DNA from: a bacterium
GTDB taxonomy: Bacteria > Vulcanimicrobiota > Xenobia > Xenobiales > JADMJV01
Length of the DNA stretch: 63,329 nucleotides
NCBI GenBank assembly: GCA_018780265.1
Contig: JADMJV010000011.1
Span: 1 to 63,329, forward strand
Reading direction: 5' to 3'
Under the pieces are notes generated by a model. It was given only the letters and a program-made list of their open reading frames with translations, did no database searches and was not told where the DNA came from. Shown here piece by piece: positions 25,622-34,579 of this stretch; positions within the stretch are counted from its first letter, which is position 1; every line of letters starts with the position of its first letter. Both the position numbers and the translations under genes were made by a program.

Positions 25622-28348
25622 CTACCCGGTGGTGCGCAAACCGGCCGCAATGGCGTTGACGGTCAAAAGCAATCGCTTCAGCACCTGCTCCGCTTCCGAC
25701 GAGAGGGCGCCCAGGCTGCGCCACTGACGCAGCAAGTGTACCTGGCGCTGATGCAAATGATTCAAAGCCCGCTCGCGTTTGGCCAGGAGCCTGGCCGGAT
25801 GAGGGCGTTTTAGCTGCAAGGGTCCGCCATAGACCTGTTCCAGCATCCGCCGGGTGCGCTCATACTCTTCCAGGATCCGGCCCAGCACCGAAACCCGCAC
25901 CGATTCCTCATGTACCAGGCCGGCATAGAGCGTCATGATAGCAGGGTCAGCGGTCATGATACTGGTGGCGGCATTGCTGACGATGTAGTGCAGCGATGCC
26001 CACTCCATCAACTGTTCGCCGAGGTCCTCAAAAGAAGCCGGATCTTCCTGCAAGAGTTTTTCCAGCGCGCTGCCAACCCCGTACCAACCGGACAGATAAA
26101 ATCGCGCCTGACTCCAACTGAAGACCCAGGGGATGGCTCGTAGATCGCTCAGCGAGTGGCGTCCGCTGCGACGGGACGGACGCGAACCGATGCGGCTCTG
26201 CTCGATCACGTCAATGGGCGTGGCCTCACCGAAAAAGGAGAGGAAACCCTCTGCGCTCACCAGCTGGACATACGCATCTCGACTCCAGCGGGCCAGCCTG
26301 TCCATAGTGGGCTCCAAAGGATGGGGAGTCAGCGCCTGACTGGCCTTCGCCAGAGTGACCCCGGTCACGCCCGCCAGCAGCAATTCCAAATTATAGACCG
26401 CACTAATGCGATTGGCATACTTCTGGGCAATGGTTTCTCCCTGTTCGGTGAGGCGCAGGTCGCCCCCCAGCGCCGCTTTGGGCAGAGCGCGAATGAATCG
26501 CCCGGCCGGACCCGACCCCCGGCTGATGGTACCGCCACGGCCATGAAAAAATCGAATGCGCACACCGTGGGCGCGGCCAACTGCCGCCAGTTCCCCCTCA
26601 GCCCGGTAAAGACCCCACAGGCTGGCCAGCATTCCCCCGTCCTTGTTACTATCGCTGTAGCCAACCATCACCTGTTGAGTGGGCTCTCCCGTGGCCTGGG
26701 TCCGCAAGCTACGCAGAGTGATGGGGTGACGGAAGAACTCCTCCAAAATCCGCCCGCTCCCCTCCAGATCCTCGATGGTTTCAAAGAGGGGCACCACGCC
26801 AAGGGAGCACACGGGGCCTTGTTCGCCTTCGCACAGCAGGCCGACTTCGCGAGCCAACAGATAAACCACCAACAAGTCGACCACCGAGCGGGTCATGCTG
26901 ACGATCAACCCACCCAGACCGGCGGGCCCGTAACGTCGCAAATGGTCCAACACGACCCGATAGCAGGCCAACACGGCCGTAGCCTCGGGACCCAGCTTCA
27001 TGTCGGGCCGGGTAAAGGGGCGTGGCGACTCCAACTCCTGTTCCACGAAAGCCCGCCGACGGGCCTCGTCCCAGGCGGAAAACTGATGATCGGCGAAGCC
27101 GGCCGCCGCCAAGAGTTGATCGACGGCTCGATCATGAAAGGCGCTGTTCTGCCGAATATCCAGGCTGGCCAGGTGAAAGCCGAAGCACTGCACGGCCCGC
27201 TCAACCTTAAGGACCTCGCTATCCGCCAGTCGAGCGGCCCCAACTTCCTCAAGAGCCACGCGAAGGCGACCCAAATCCTCGGCCAGTTGATCAGATCGTT
27301 GATAAGCTTGCGATTCCAGCCCCGATCCATCACCCGGAAGCCGGACCAGCATAACATTGACCAGTTGTCGCCAGGGCTCGTTGGGATTTCGCAAAAGCGC
27401 CCCGCCAACCTCCGCTCCACCCGTCTGAGAAATTTTGCCCAGATACGCGAGCAAGGCCGGGGGTGGAGCCTGCAGGTGGTCCGAGAGACTGAGACGCTGG
27501 CCCAGTTGTCCCAGTAGTTGCCGCAATAGCCCCAGCGCGTTGTGACGCAATTCGGACAGGGCAGAGCGAGTGACGCCATCGGTGACCAGCGGATGCCCGT
27601 CGCGATCTCCACCCACCCAGGTACTGAAAGTCAGGCGCGGCAAACTCGTGGCCGAGCGGAGCAAACTTGGATCGCTCCCCAGCCCGGTCCACACCTGACG
27701 CAAGCGCGAGTCGAGCTGAACCAGTACGTCGGGAAAGACCCGGCGCAAATAATAGATGACATTGTTTAGCTCGGAAGCGACATCCGGCTTCTCCAGAAAG
27801 ATGTCGCCCGTGCGCCACAGCAACTCCAGGGTGGCCTTAACCTGATTGCGAATCTCCTGCCTTTCGTGAGCAGTCCAGATTTGATTCTCCCGTCGCACCA
27901 GCAGCAGGTAGAGTTCGCGGTAATGCTCCAGTACGGTGGCGCGCTTGGCTTCGGTAGGATGAGCGGTGAGCACAGGTTCGACGCGAATGCTGGGAAGAGC
28001 GTGGGCAATGGCGCCCTCAGCCACCCCTTGAAGGCGCAATTGCTGCAGGACCTGCCCCCACAGACCTCTCTCATACTCGGGGCCAAAGCATTCTTCCGCC
28101 TGGCGGCGAGTTTGGGCCGAAGCATTCTCTTCTACCTGGTTGAGCAACTGAAAGGCTATGGCATAGGCCTGAATGTGCCGGCTCGAAGAAATTCTGGAAA
28201 CCGATTCCGGGGCCGAGCCTCGAAAGGGCAAAATCTCGGCTAGATCCGCATTGCCAGCCTCCAGAAGGACCTCATAAAAACAATCCATCAACCAGTCGAA
28301 GTCCTGGTCAGCCTTGTCCAGGTCAGAAAGAGGGCCAGGTGGCTGCAT
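25622..28348 (-). CDS. ppc: Phosphoenolpyruvate carboxylase
   Basis: 908 aa. The catalytic signatures are 'VLTAHPTEAKR' (about 126-136), containing the essential His, and 'VMVGYSDSNKDGGML' followed by 'FFHGRGGTISRG' (about 555-615). The protein ends 'IAAGLRTTG', close to the family NTG terminus. It carboxylates PEP to oxaloacetate to refill the TCA cycle. The ATG at 28348 is chosen over the one at 28363 because AAGGAGG lies six bases before it, inside the longer reading. Length is normal for bacterial PEPC; no plant-type phosphorylation serine is present. The same strand upstream holds a broken small gene and a zinc-ribbon helical protein. Confidence 0.97.
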   Translation of the reverse strand: MQPPGPLSDLDKADQDFDWLMDCFYEVLLEAGNADLAEILPFRGSAPESVSRISSSRHIQAYAIAFQLLNQVEENASAQTRRQAEECFGPEYERGLWGQVLQQLRLQGVAEGAIAHALPSIRVEPVLTAHPTEAKRATVLEHYRELYLLLVRRENQIWTAHERQEIRNQVKATLELLWRTGDIFLEKPDVASELNNVIYYLRRVFPDVLVQLDSRLRQVWTGLGSDPSLLRSATSLPRLTFSTWVGGDRDGHPLVTDGVTRSALSELRHNALGLLRQLLGQLGQRLSLSDHLQAPPPALLAYLGKISQTGGAEVGGALLRNPNEPWRQLVNVMLVRLPGDGSGLESQAYQRSDQLAEDLGRLRVALEEVGAARLADSEVLKVERAVQCFGFHLASLDIRQNSAFHDRAVDQLLAAAGFADHQFSAWDEARRRAFVEQELESPRPFTRPDMKLGPEATAVLACYRVVLDHLRRYGPAGLGGLIVSMTRSVVDLLVVYLLAREVGLLCEGEQGPVCSLGVVPLFETIEDLEGSGRILEEFFRHPITLRSLRTQATGEPTQQVMVGYSDSNKDGGMLASLWGLYRAEGELAAVGRAHGVRIRFFHGRGGTISRGSGPAGRFIRALPKAALGGDLRLTEQGETIAQKYANRISAVYNLELLLAGVTGVTLAKASQALTPHPLEPTMDRLARWSRDAYVQLVSAEGFLSFFGEATPIDVIEQSRIGSRPSRRSGRHSLSDLRAIPWVFSWSQARFYLSGWYGVGSALEKLLQEDPASFEDLGEQLMEWASLHYIVSNAATSIMTADPAIMTLYAGLVHEESVRVSVLGRILEEYERTRRMLEQVYGGPLQLKRPHPARLLAKRERALNHLHQRQVHLLRQWRSLGALSSEAEQVLKRLLLTVNAIAAGLRTTG

Positions 28349-28362
28349 TCTTTCCTCCTTCA

Positions 28363-28622
28363 TTACCCCACGTCTTTCTTCCTGGGACGCGTGACCCTAC
28401 GCTCCATGGCCTGCTGAGCCAACTCCAGGGCCCTCTCCCGCAAATCCAGCACGGCCAACCTCAGATCGGCCGACAGCTCAGAAGTAGAGCTGATTCGAGA
28501 ATCTCGTCCAGACCCTCCGCATGAAGCCTCCAGGCCGGCACCAAATACCCCTCGGAATCTTTAACCCGTGCCTGGGTCAACCAGTTGCTGCCCAATGTGA
28601 GCGAAAGCCCCGACTCGTCCAC
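28363..28622 (-). pseudogene. Small gene split by an apparent frameshift
   Basis: Two overlapping frames look protein-like. From GTG 28622, one frame gives 53 residues ('VDESGLSLTLGSNWLTQARV...EGLDEILESALL') ending near 28461. Another frame then continues with 'SELSADLRLAVLDLRERALE' and 'LAQQAMERRVTRPRKKDVG', and stops at TAATG, overlapping the upstream ATG of PEP carboxylase. Joined, they would make a ~86-residue mostly helical protein. Either a real frameshift mutation, programmed frameshifting or a sequencing error is possible. No family is recognised. Confidence 0.4.
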
Positions 28623-28630
28623 CAGTTACT

Positions 28631-29863
28631 CTATCCCACCAGTTGCTGGCCCAGTTGATGAGCCTCAAGTAGCCCCTGCACTCCAGCCAGGAAATTCTCG
28701 GTGGCGGTATTCACAAAGTCGGCCTGACCTTCTTCTAGAGCCGCTTGAATGTCGTTGAGTCCCGCCAGGGCCCTCTCGCTGTCGGCGATCAGCCGGGCCC
28801 GAGCATCGCCCACCCGTTGAATCTCGTCGGGCACACCCTGAGCGGGCATCTTCATCTGTTGGAAGGATGCAAGTCCCTTTTGAAAGCGGCCTCGCAACTC
28901 GACCAGCGCCCCCACAGCCTGCTCCAGGTTCATTTCGCCCTGCCGCCAAGAGTGCAAGCTGTGCAACAGGCGCTCGACATAGGACGGCCAGGAGACCTGA
29001 AGGTCGGCCGCCTCCTCCTCGGGCAGCCGGGGAAAAGTGGCAGAACAGGAACCACAACGTGTTGCCTCCAGGGGATTTGAATGGGAACATCTCGGGCACA
29101 ACCGGGTGGGAACCTCATCCTCCAGTATGCACAGCGTCTCATATTCTTCTAGCAGTCGTTGGGCGCCGCTCATGCACAACTCCAGGCCGGCGTCGAGGCC
29201 ATCACCGTCGTGGTCGTCCAGATACGCGTCCACCTGACCGATTCCCTGGCCCAGCGTTTCCAAAGCCTCCACCATGACGGCCAGAATCTGTCGCCAGCGC
29301 TGGCGGTCGGTGATCAAAGGGGGCATCTGAGGAATGCCCAGTGCCGCACGCTCGTGAAGCTGCTGCGCGGTTTCCAGGCGTTCGGCCAGGTGATCGTCGC
29401 TCAGTTGGCCCTGGCGGCACGCCACGGCCACCCGACACAATTCATTGACCCAGGCCAGGTCGGAAAACTTGGGACGCTTTTCTTCCTCACGGCGCAATTC
29501 CGCAAACTGCTTCATCAAGTCACCCAGATACTCACGGGCGCCCTCCAGATGAAAGCTGGTGGCGGTCTGGTTATCCGTCAGGCTGGCCTTGAACGCCAGG
29601 GCAGACTCCTCGCGGATCAAATCAATCAGGCTGTAAATCTGGCTTGAGCGTTGCTCGGACTGCTCCTCGAGAGGTTGAAAATGGACCTGCTCATAGTAAT
29701 AGTACAGGACCTGACCCAGCGTGGTATCGAGTTGTAGGTAAAGTCTGCTGGCATCTTCTTCCGAGCTGTGACCTTCCAGGACAGAGAACACAGCCATCTG
29801 AAAGTCGTTGAAAGCCGGCAAATCGGTGACGTGATCGGGACTGGTTGCCGAAAAGAAAACCAT
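28631..29863 (-). CDS. Helical-repeat protein with zinc ribbon (paralog 2)
   Basis: 410 aa, unrecognised. It is largely helical, with a zinc ribbon CxxC-x10-CxxC at Cys256, 259, 270 and 273 ('CPRCSHSNPLEATRCGSC') that matches the spacing and wording of the ribbon in the 19686-21299 protein. A ~40-residue helical unit with a central 'W/V-x-x-G' turn lies at about 294-335 ('YVERLLHSLHSWRQGEMNL') and weaker copies occur near 140-172. A strongly Tyr-rich segment 'VLYYYYEQV' is at 52-60. There is no signal or membrane segment, so it is probably cytoplasmic. It shares the minus strand with PEP carboxylase and may be co-transcribed with the broken small gene. Confidence 0.82.
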   Translation of the reverse strand: MVFFSATSPDHVTDLPAFNDFQMAVFSVLEGHSSEEDASRLYLQLDTTLGQVLYYYYEQVHFQPLEEQSEQRSSQIYSLIDLIREESALAFKASLTDNQTATSFHLEGAREYLGDLMKQFAELRREEEKRPKFSDLAWVNELCRVAVACRQGQLSDDHLAERLETAQQLHERAALGIPQMPPLITDRQRWRQILAVMVEALETLGQGIGQVDAYLDDHDGDGLDAGLELCMSGAQRLLEEYETLCILEDEVPTRLCPRCSHSNPLEATRCGSCSATFPRLPEEEAADLQVSWPSYVERLLHSLHSWRQGEMNLEQAVGALVELRGRFQKGLASFQQMKMPAQGVPDEIQRVGDARARLIADSERALAGLNDIQAALEEGQADFVNTATENFLAGVQGLLEAHQLGQQLVG

Positions 29864-30004
29864 GCACGGGCAATTTTGGATGCCCCGACCACATCCCTGC
29901 GGGACGGAATCTTTAACAAACTCTGGCCCTCCAAAGTCTTTACTTTTTGTCCCCTGGACGTGAAACTAGATCAAATTGGTCCGCGAAAGGGGATTCGTAT
30001 TACT

Positions 30005-30784
30005 ATGATGCCGATGTTTATGGGCGGCCCGCAAATGATGGGTCCGCAGATGTGTATGGGTGGAGGCTTCGGCGCCAACCCCATGCAGATGCAAATGCAA
30101 ATGATGATGTTGCAAATGATGCAGATGATGATGACCATGATGGGTCAGATGGGCGGCCAGATGGGGCCGCAAAATCCTTTTCAACAGGGTTATCAAGACG
30201 GCATGAACGCTGCCCGGATGGGCAACATGATGGGCAACAATTTTATGCCTCCTATGGGCGGAATGCCCTACGGAGGCATGCCGATGGGCTGCCCACCCGG
30301 AGGGTACCAAAACTTCTGCCCCCCTCCCGGTTACGGTGGCGGCCAGCCCAATTTCGGGCCCTGTCAGGCCAATCCCGGCGCCCAGATTCCCAACTTCGGA
30401 CCCAACCCCAGCAAAGCTCAGATCAATACCATGATCGAAGCCGCCTGCCAAAAATACGGAGTTCCCCCCGAAATCGCCAAGGCTGTTGCCTACAAAGAAA
30501 GCGGCTGGAACCCCCGGGCCAGCTCCTTTGATGGCGGCCACGGGAAAGGCATCATGCAAATCGACGATCGCTCTCACAACTTTGCCAAAGGGCCCCAGGT
30601 CTGGGACCCGGCCGCCAACATCGACTATGGTGTGCGCCTGCTGGCCCAAAATTTCAAACGAGCCGGCAACTGGCGGGACGCCACCCGTCGCTACAACGGT
30701 TCGGGGCCGATGGCCGAGCGCTACGCCAATTCAGTCATGAATCTCTCCCAGCAGCGCCCCTGGACCAAGTTCGGCGTCAATTAG
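30005..30784 (+). CDS. Met-rich protein with lytic transglycosylase (SLT) domain
   Basis: 259 aa. The N-terminus is extraordinary: 22 of the first 50 residues are Met, in runs such as 'MQMQMQMMMLQMMQMMM', followed by Gly/Pro/Asn-rich sequence to ~135. Residues ~137-259 form a goose-lysozyme-like SLT domain with catalytic Glu165 in 'AVAYKESGWNP' and 'GIMQIDD', which cleaves the glycan strands of peptidoglycan. Start ATG 30005 follows AAAGGGG; upstream codons are not protein-like. There is no classical signal peptide. Residues 54-72 ('GPQNPFQQGYQDGMNAARM') resemble a motif in the Gly-rich protein at 58216-58677. The Met-rich part might bind Cu(I) or lipid, or direct export; this is unproven. 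Confidence 0.88.
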   Translation: MMPMFMGGPQMMGPQMCMGGGFGANPMQMQMQMMMLQMMQMMMTMMGQMGGQMGPQNPFQQGYQDGMNAARMGNMMGNNFMPPMGGMPYGGMPMGCPPGGYQNFCPPPGYGGGQPNFGPCQANPGAQIPNFGPNPSKAQINTMIEAACQKYGVPPEIAKAVAYKESGWNPRASSFDGGHGKGIMQIDDRSHNFAKGPQVWDPAANIDYGVRLLAQNFKRAGNWRDATRRYNGSGPMAERYANSVMNLSQQRPWTKFGVN

Positions 30785-30804
30785 AAGTCGGACAAATGTC
30801 GACG

Positions 30805-30837
30805 AAAAAGACCTTCGGACTGGCCGAGGGTCTTTTT
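30805..30837 (+). terminator. Rho-independent terminator
   Basis: AAAAAGACCTTCGG and CCGAGGGTCTTTTT form an 11-13 bp stem with one mismatch and a 5-nt loop, ending in five T, 20 bp after the SLT gene stop. Confidence 0.88.
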
Positions 30838-30909
30838 GCGTTGGATTACGACCAATAAACCCCTCTCCCGGCCCGAATTCTTAGCCTTTCATAGATTGGA
30901 TACGATCGG

Positions 30910-30938
30910 TTGTGCCAGTCCGCTTCCATGGGTATACT
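30910..30938 (+). promoter_or_regulatory. Sigma-70-type promoter, probably giving a leaderless mRNA
   Basis: TTGTGC (30910-30915), a 17-bp spacer and TATACT (30933-30938) make a good promoter. The GTG start of the YARHG gene lies at 30945, seven bases after the -10, so transcription would begin at or next to the start codon. Confidence 0.6.
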
Positions 30939-30944
30939 ACGGCG

Positions 30945-31892
30945 GTGAGGGAAAGACTGGGGGGGCTGCTGCTAATGTGTCTGGCCTGCGCCTGCTGGGC
31001 CAATGACCGTGGCATTGAGGGCGTCGGAGGCAGCTTCCAGTTGCTCCAGGGCGAGCATTCTTCCATCCAGATGGTCAGCGAAGATGTGCGACTGGACGTT
31101 CGCGGACGCCTGGTTTTTACGGCCGCCCAATTCGAATTCGCCAACCACGGCTCCCAGGCCGAAGTGGACATGGGCTTTCCAGAAAGTGGCCACGGCGACA
31201 TCGACACGGGCCGCTTACAAAAGGCATCGGCCTTCCTGGCATTCGCCAGCCTGGTGGACGGCATCCCCGCCGAATGCCGGCGAGTGTTCGTCAAGGAAGA
31301 CCCGGACCGGGAAACTTATACGGCTCATTGGGTCAAGCATGTGTCCTTTGCCCCCGGAGCACGGCGCAGCATTCGTGTGGAATACGTGGCCACCGCGGGA
31401 ACCATCGCGGGTGGTCAGCATTTTGCCGAATATCGTTTTTCGGGGGGGAACTGGCAAGGAAAAGTGCGCCAGAGCAACATCCAGGTCAGCATCGAACCCG
31501 CCGACTATAAACTCAGCGAGGACAACAGACAGAGGTGGAGGAGGAACCGGAATCGGCTGGCCATGAGCATAAGCGACTGGCAGGCGGAAGAATGGGTAAG
31601 CGTGGTCTACGAGCCAGGCGTGCAAGGCTATCTGTGCCCCAACAGCGACAGAATGGCCCTCACGGACGCCGACCTGAAAGGGCGCAGTGCCCGTCACCTG
31701 ACCCTGATGCGCAACGAAATCTACGCTCGCTTTGGACGGCCTTTCCACGACCCCCAGGTGCGTGCCTATTTTCAAGCCCAACCATGGTACCGGGAGTTTC
31801 CGGGCTACCGTGATCAACTGGTCAGCCGCGCCTGCGAGAAAAACGCCCGCATTATCTCCGCCTACCAGACCCGTCACAAGCTTAACTGGTAA
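30945..31892 (+). CDS. Exported YARHG-domain protein
   Basis: 315 aa from GTG 30945, which begins a signal peptide ('MRERLGGLLLMCLACACWA', cut before 'NDRG'). An alternative GTG at 30912 lies inside the -35 region and is unlikely. Residues ~20-220 form a beta-rich domain resembling DUF4424-like surface domains (weak). Residues ~240-310 are a YARHG domain ('LMRNEIYARFGRPFHDPQV', then 'QPWYREFPGYRDQL'), an extracellular domain named for its Tyr-Ala-Arg-His-Gly-like motif and of unknown biochemical role, often linked to envelope functions. It has its own promoter and no co-directional neighbour within 126 bp. Confidence 0.85.
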   Translation: MRERLGGLLLMCLACACWANDRGIEGVGGSFQLLQGEHSSIQMVSEDVRLDVRGRLVFTAAQFEFANHGSQAEVDMGFPESGHGDIDTGRLQKASAFLAFASLVDGIPAECRRVFVKEDPDRETYTAHWVKHVSFAPGARRSIRVEYVATAGTIAGGQHFAEYRFSGGNWQGKVRQSNIQVSIEPADYKLSEDNRQRWRRNRNRLAMSISDWQAEEWVSVVYEPGVQGYLCPNSDRMALTDADLKGRSARHLTLMRNEIYARFGRPFHDPQVRAYFQAQPWYREFPGYRDQLVSRACEKNARIISAYQTRHKLNW

Positions 31893-32018
31893 CAGACCGG
31901 GCAACCGAGTCTCTGCCCCGTAAAATCTCCATTGGTTCAGGTTGCCACGCGCCTTATGGCAGGTTCCTCGCGGTTGAGTATCTAGGGAGAAGTCTCCCCG
32001 GCGGCGAACTTCTTCTGC

Positions 32019-32609
32019 ATGGCCCTGCCCAACGCCCAACCCCGCCGCTTCAATCGGGAAGAATACTACCGAATGGCCGAGAGTGGCGTCCTCTCGCCAA
32101 ATGAACGCGTTGAACTTATCGACGGAGAGATCATTTCTATGCCCCCGCAGAACCTGCCGCACGCCACCGCCGTGGCCGCTACCACCATGACTCTGGCGGC
32201 CCGGTTTGCGGCCACTCACATCGTCCGTTGCCAACTGCCCGTCACCCTGTCTGACGATTGCGAGCCGGAGCCGGATTTCTCACTGGTCACGAAGGCCCAC
32301 TTGCAAGAATGCAACGCCCAGGGCAAACACCCCAGTTGTCCCGACCTGATCCTGGAAATCTCCGACCGCTCTCTCGGCTACGATCGCGGGGAAAAGGTGG
32401 GCGTGTTCGCGCGCGCGGGGGTGCCCGAGTATTGGATTCTCAACGTTCGGCGCCGGTGCCTGGAGATACGCCGCGACCCCATTACCGATCTCGACGCACC
32501 GTTCGGTCACACCTACGGCTCGATCCGCCTCGTCCCTGAGGGCGAAAACGTCGCGCCAGCGTTCGCACCCGATCAAAGCATCCGGGTCACTGACCTGCTC
32601 GTGTTATGA
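32019..32609 (+). CDS. Uma2 family endonuclease (DUF820)
   Basis: 196 aa, the normal length for Uma2/DUF820 proteins, which have a PD-(D/E)XK nuclease fold. Visible core elements are 'RVELIDGEI' (30-38), 'EPEPDFSLV' (82-90; Asp86) and 'DLILEISDRSLGYDRGEK' (109-126; Glu113 and Lys126), followed by 'GVPEYWILN'. Despite wide occurrence in multicopy families of cyanobacteria and other phyla, the biological role is unclear. ATG 32019 is the first in-frame start. The upstream 126 bp contain nothing recognised. Confidence 0.92.
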   Translation: MALPNAQPRRFNREEYYRMAESGVLSPNERVELIDGEIISMPPQNLPHATAVAATTMTLAARFAATHIVRCQLPVTLSDDCEPEPDFSLVTKAHLQECNAQGKHPSCPDLILEISDRSLGYDRGEKVGVFARAGVPEYWILNVRRRCLEIRRDPITDLDAPFGHTYGSIRLVPEGENVAPAFAPDQSIRVTDLLVL

Positions 32610-32640
32610 GGCCCTATCCAGGACCCAACGAGCTTGAACC

Positions 32641-32666
32641 GAAGCCTTCTGCATGCAGGAGGCTTC
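32641..32666 (+). other. Near-perfect palindrome over a start codon
   Basis: Thirteen-nt arms (one G-U pair) centre on the ATG of the acyltransferase gene (32653). In RNA the hairpin would hide the start codon, suggesting structure-controlled translation. It could instead act as a weak terminator for the preceding Uma2 gene. Confidence 0.5.
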
Positions 32667-33789
32667 GCCGGTTCACGCCAGCCCCAGAGCCATCTACCCG
32701 GGACTTGATTTTCTCCGCCTGATGGCCATGCTCATGGTCTTCTTTCGCCACTTGCCCGCCCAAGAGTCCGCTCCCTGGTATTGGGGCCTTGCCAGACATG
32801 GATGGATTGGCGTAGACCTCTTTTTTGTCATCAGTGGCTATCTTATCGCCTTTCAGGTGTTGAGTTCTCTCCAACGAACGGGCACACCAGAGTGGAGAGT
32901 CTTTTATGCGAAGCGTTGCTCGAGGATCTTGCCACTCTACTGGTTGGTGCTGCTGGGCTATTTTTGCCTTCCCTGGGCGCGAGAATCCGAATGCCTCCCG
33001 CCGCTGTGGAAGTTTCTGACCTTTACTCAAAACTACGGTCTTGACTTTGTTCACCGCGGAACCTTCTCTCACGCCTGGTCCCTGTGCGTCGAAGAGCAAT
33101 TTTACCTGGTCTTGCCCTGGCTTTGCTGGCTGGGGTTCCGCTATGGCCGGGGACTGACGGTGGGGTCAGCATTGGTCCTCGCGTGGGGGTTGAGTTGCAG
33201 TTGGCGCCTGGGGGCCTGGCACGATATTTCCTCTGAGTCCAGTTCTCTGGATGTGCCCCGATACTTTCAGGAGATTTACTTCCCCACTCACACTCGGTTG
33301 GACGCCCTCCTTCTGGGATTGAGCCTGGCTTTGGTGCGTTGCTTTCGAGTCCAGTGGTGGGCCAGGATGCGGGAGTACAGCGGCCTGTTCTTGGTGCTGG
33401 GATTGCTGCTGGTGCTGGCCGGGATGGCTGTTTCAGAACCTCGCTGTTCTCTGAATGCTCTCTTCGGATTTCCCCTGTTCGCCATGGGCTTTGCTTGCCT
33501 GGTGATGTCGGCCCTGTCGCCAGGCGGTTGGCTGGCCCAAGTTCAGTTCCCTGGCATGACGGCTCTGGCCGGCAGCACTTACGCCGTCTACCTCGTGCAT
33601 AAACAAACGATTCACCTCTCGGCCCAACTGCAAGAGCAACTGGCCTTTCCCGAGAATGGTTGGCAGTTTCACGCAATGGCGATTCTCTCGACCTGGAGTT
33701 TTGGGTGGGTGCTGACGCAAACTATCGGGCAGCCGATCTTGCGCCTGCGAGATCGGTGGCTCCATCAACACTCGTCGGTCCACAACTGA
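32653..33789 (+). CDS. Acyltransferase family 3 membrane protein
   Basis: 378 aa with about ten transmembrane helices. Motifs of the acyltransferase-3/NodX/OafA family are 'YPGLDFLRLMAMLMVFFRH' (15-33, with the conserved Arg and His), 'GVDLFFVISGYLI' (54-66), 'LPLYWLVLLGYF' and 'WSLCVEEQFYLVLPWLC' (about 141-157). These enzymes O-acylate cell-surface glycans, lipids or small molecules using acyl-CoA. It sits next to a cluster of acyl-chain synthesis genes and may act on the same product, though it is on the opposite strand to its nearest cluster neighbour and overlaps it by 25 bp at the 3' ends. Confidence 0.93.
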   Translation: MQEASPVHASPRAIYPGLDFLRLMAMLMVFFRHLPAQESAPWYWGLARHGWIGVDLFFVISGYLIAFQVLSSLQRTGTPEWRVFYAKRCSRILPLYWLVLLGYFCLPWARESECLPPLWKFLTFTQNYGLDFVHRGTFSHAWSLCVEEQFYLVLPWLCWLGFRYGRGLTVGSALVLAWGLSCSWRLGAWHDISSESSSLDVPRYFQEIYFPTHTRLDALLLGLSLALVRCFRVQWWARMREYSGLFLVLGLLLVLAGMAVSEPRCSLNALFGFPLFAMGFACLVMSALSPGGWLAQVQFPGMTALAGSTYAVYLVHKQTIHLSAQLQEQLAFPENGWQFHAMAILSTWSFGWVLTQTIGQPILRLRDRWLHQHSSVHN

Positions 33790-34577
33790 GTCCAACTCTG
33801 CCGAGCCTGGGTTTTCAATTGTGGCTCGCTAACAATCAAAAAACGCCGCTGTTGGAGCCCTTTCATCACGATTTCGCTGAAAACGTCCGGGTCAAGGCCG
33901 CCATCAATTTGTTCTTGCATCAGGCGGACATGGTTTCGCCAGCGCTTCTTCTCGGCGCTGCCTGGTGGTAGGGGCTCAGGGCGTCTCCGATCGCTCTCCA
34001 GTATCCGAGTCCGCACAGAACTGGGGCACAAGCAGGAGACTCGCACCGAAGTGCGTTTCAGGCTGGCTCGCAAGTTTTGCGACAAAGCCAACACCGCGTG
34101 CTTGCTTACGTGATAGGGAGCACTGGGGTGGGAGTCGAGCAAGGCAACGGCAGAGGCCGTATTTACCACATACCCAGGGGCCCCATGAGCCAGCATGCCG
34201 GGGAGAAATGCCTGAATTCCGTAAATCACGCCGTAGAGATTTACCGACAAGACCCACTCCCAGTCGAGGGAGGTTGTGTCCCAGGCCCTCCCTCCCCCCG
34301 TCACCCCGGCATTGTTAAAAAGAAAGTGAACGTCGCCAAATCGCCTGGACGTTTCGGTTGCCAGGTGGACCATGGATTCCCGTTGGGAAACCTGGGTCAC
34401 AACCGATAGAACCTCTCCCTCCCCTCTCATGTGGGATTCGGCCCAGGCCAGTCGCTCGGCGTCGGCATCGGCGAGAACGACCTTCATTCCGCGGGCAAGG
34501 CAGGCTCGAGCGAGGCTGAGTCCAATTCCACTGGCTGAGCCTGTCACCACGGCCACCTTGCCCTCAAAAAAATGCAA
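33765..34577 (-). CDS. SDR family oxidoreductase
   Basis: 270 aa, classical short-chain dehydrogenase/reductase. The cofactor motif is 'TGSASGIG' (12-19), with 'NNAG' (about 90) and the active site Ser in 'VVNTASAVALL' plus 'YHVSK' (YxxxK) about 15 residues later. Asp residues after the second beta strand ('VVLADADAERL') suggest NAD(H) preference. The C-terminal ~60 residues are long for a FabG and closer to SDRs acting on hydroxyacyl or sterol-like substrates. It follows the 34580-35473 gene by two bases in a minus-strand unit with the FadN-like fusion. Confidence 0.92.
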   Translation of the reverse strand: MHFFEGKVAVVTGSASGIGLSLARACLARGMKVVLADADAERLAWAESHMRGEGEVLSVVTQVSQRESMVHLATETSRRFGDVHFLFNNAGVTGGGRAWDTTSLDWEWVLSVNLYGVIYGIQAFLPGMLAHGAPGYVVNTASAVALLDSHPSAPYHVSKHAVLALSQNLRASLKRTSVRVSCLCPSSVRTRILESDRRRPEPLPPGSAEKKRWRNHVRLMQEQIDGGLDPDVFSEIVMKGLQQRRFLIVSEPQLKTQARQSWTQLWTDEC

Positions 34578-34579
34578 TA

